In this document: in pieces, positions 6,101 through 6,839 of the stretch
Layout of the letters: each line of letters begins with the position of its first letter
How positions within the stretch are numbered: position 1 is the stretch's first letter
From: an uncultured Solirubrobacteraceae bacterium
GTDB taxonomy: Bacteria; Actinomycetota; Thermoleophilia; Solirubrobacterales; Solirubrobacteraceae
Direction: 5' to 3'
DNA length: 6,839 nucleotides
Assembly (NCBI GenBank): GCA_902806215.1
Contig: CADCVT010000443.1
Location: 1 to 6,839 of the forward strand
The notes under the pieces: generated by a model
The model's database searches: none
What the model saw: only the letters and a program-made list of their open reading frames with translations
What the model was told of the DNA's origin: nothing
Made by a program: the position numbers and the translations under genes

Positions 6101-6839
6101 CCGTCGCCGCGCCGAGCCCCTCGGAGATCGCGACGTCGATCGAGTAGTCGATCGGCAGGACGATCAGCGACGGGAGGTCCAGGCCGAGGGCCCACTCGAG
6201 GTGCTTGCCGAAGTCGTCGGCGGACTCGCAGCGGCGGGCCGGCATGCCGAACGCCTCGGCGAGCTTGACGAAGTCGGGGTTCGTGAAGTCGACGCCGAAG
6301 TGGCGGCCGAACTTGTTGTCCTGCTTCCAGACGATCGAGCCGTACTGGTGGTTCTCCCAGACGACGTTCACGATCGGCGTGCGCAGGCGCACCGCCGTCT
6401 CGAGCTCCTGCACGTTCATGAGGAACCCACCGTCGCCGTTGACCGTGACGACGTGGCGGTCCGGGTCGACGAGCTTGGCGGCTATGGCCGCGGGTATCGC
6501 GAAGCCCATCCCGGCGAGGCCGTTGGCGATGAGGACGGTGTTGGGCTCGTGCGCGGGGAACATCCGGCCGATCCAGAGCTTGTGCAGGCCGACGTCGGAG
6601 ACGAGTATGTCGTCGCGCCCCAGGGCCTTGCGGATCTCGTAGAGCGCCCGAGGGGGCTGAGCCGGAAAGTGTTCGTCCGCTTTGGCGTTCTCCAGCCGGC
6701 CCAGCACCACCTCCCGCAGGCGCCCGGAACCGCCCGAGTGCGGAACGTGGCGGCTCTCTTCGCCCAGCGCCGTCAGCGTGTGGTACATGTCCCCGACGAG
6801 TTCCACCTCGGGTATGAAGTGGTCGTCTATCTCCGCGGG
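6090..6839 (-). CDS. Acetolactate synthase-type ThDP enzyme, C-terminal part (5' truncated by window edge)
   Basis: The last 249 residues of a ThDP-dependent enzyme that would be about 550 long. By family, acetolactate synthases join two pyruvates, releasing CO2. The visible part holds the end of the central domain (about 1-25, with PAEIDDHF at its start) and the C-terminal pyrophosphate-binding domain: SDVGLHKLWIGR (81-92), NGLAGMGFAIPAAI (106-119), the ThDP/Mg signature GDGGFLMN (135-142) completed by E162-N163, then FGRHFGVDF (177-185). LPIDYS (228-233) is common near the end of catabolic AlsS-like enzymes. The catalytic Glu lies off the right edge. Sulfoacetaldehyde acetyltransferase and benzoylformate decarboxylase-like enzymes are less likely relatives. 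The frame stays open to the last base; the GTG near 6806 is internal, not the start. Codon use changes sharply around 6490. The end overlaps the secreted-protein gene by 11 bases. Confidence 0.86.
   Translation of the reverse strand, partial: PAEIDDHFIPEVELVGDMYHTLTALGEESRHVPHSGGSGRLREVVLGRLENAKADEHFPAQPPRALYEIRKALGRDDILVSDVGLHKLWIGRMFPAHEPNTVLIANGLAGMGFAIPAAIAAKLVDPDRHVVTVNGDGGFLMNVQELETAVRLRTPIVNVVWENHQYGSIVWKQDNKFGRHFGVDFTNPDFVKLAEAFGMPARRCESADDFGKHLEWALGLDLPSLIVLPIDYSIDVAISEGLGAATVTT

Noticed and set aside
6804..6806. GTG as the start of the ThDP enzyme
   Set aside because: The frame continues without a stop to the window edge with family-like sequence (PAEIDDHF), and the protein would lack its first two domains.
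1..6839. CRISPR arrays, tRNA or rRNA genes, insertion sequences, phage or defence genes
   Set aside because: I looked on both strands and saw no spaced direct repeats, tRNA-like arms, transposase motifs or terminal inverted repeats. Essentially all sequence is accounted for by the eight genes and two short promoter gaps.

Overview
The window is a compact, GC-rich (about 70% by eye) stretch of a bacterial chromosome. Strong G/C bias at third codon positions, weak or absent Shine-Dalgarno sites and -10-like hexamers sitting directly upstream of start codons suggest a high-GC actinobacterium. The mix of genes would fit the Thermoleophilia/Solirubrobacterales, but that placement is an inference. 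Nearly every base is coding: the only gaps are two divergent promoter regions of 90 and 63 bases, and no stretch over 300 bases lacks a gene.

Layout, left to right. (1) The 3' end of a class II fumarase-type gene runs rightward off the left edge and overlaps tail-to-tail with (2) a short dTMP kinase gene read leftward. The kinase is coupled by a 4-base ATGA overlap to (3) an upstream leftward gene for an exported or membrane-anchored GH2 glycosidase resembling beta-glucuronidase. Across a 90-base divergent gap lies a rightward pair: (4) a small cytosolic HExxH metallopeptidase-like protein and (5) an FmdB-type zinc ribbon, whose stop and start share one base. The zinc ribbon meets (6) a leftward succinate-semialdehyde dehydrogenase gene (gabD) tail-to-tail in a shared CTAG. 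Across a 63-base divergent promoter region is (7) a rightward secreted protein of unknown function with six cysteines. Its end overlaps (8) the 3' part of a leftward acetolactate synthase-type ThDP enzyme that runs off the right edge.

Functionally these are separate units rather than one pathway. GabD makes succinate, and fumarase acts two steps further along the TCA cycle, but the two genes are not co-transcribed. The acetolactate synthase-like enzyme belongs to pyruvate metabolism. I see no mobile element, CRISPR array, RNA gene, phage or defence system, and I do not claim a new system here. The points most worth a second look are an abrupt codon-usage change inside the acetolactate synthase gene, the coupling of an exported glycosidase to an archaeal-looking dTMP kinase, the coupled HExxH/FmdB pair, and the back-to-back gabD promoter region.
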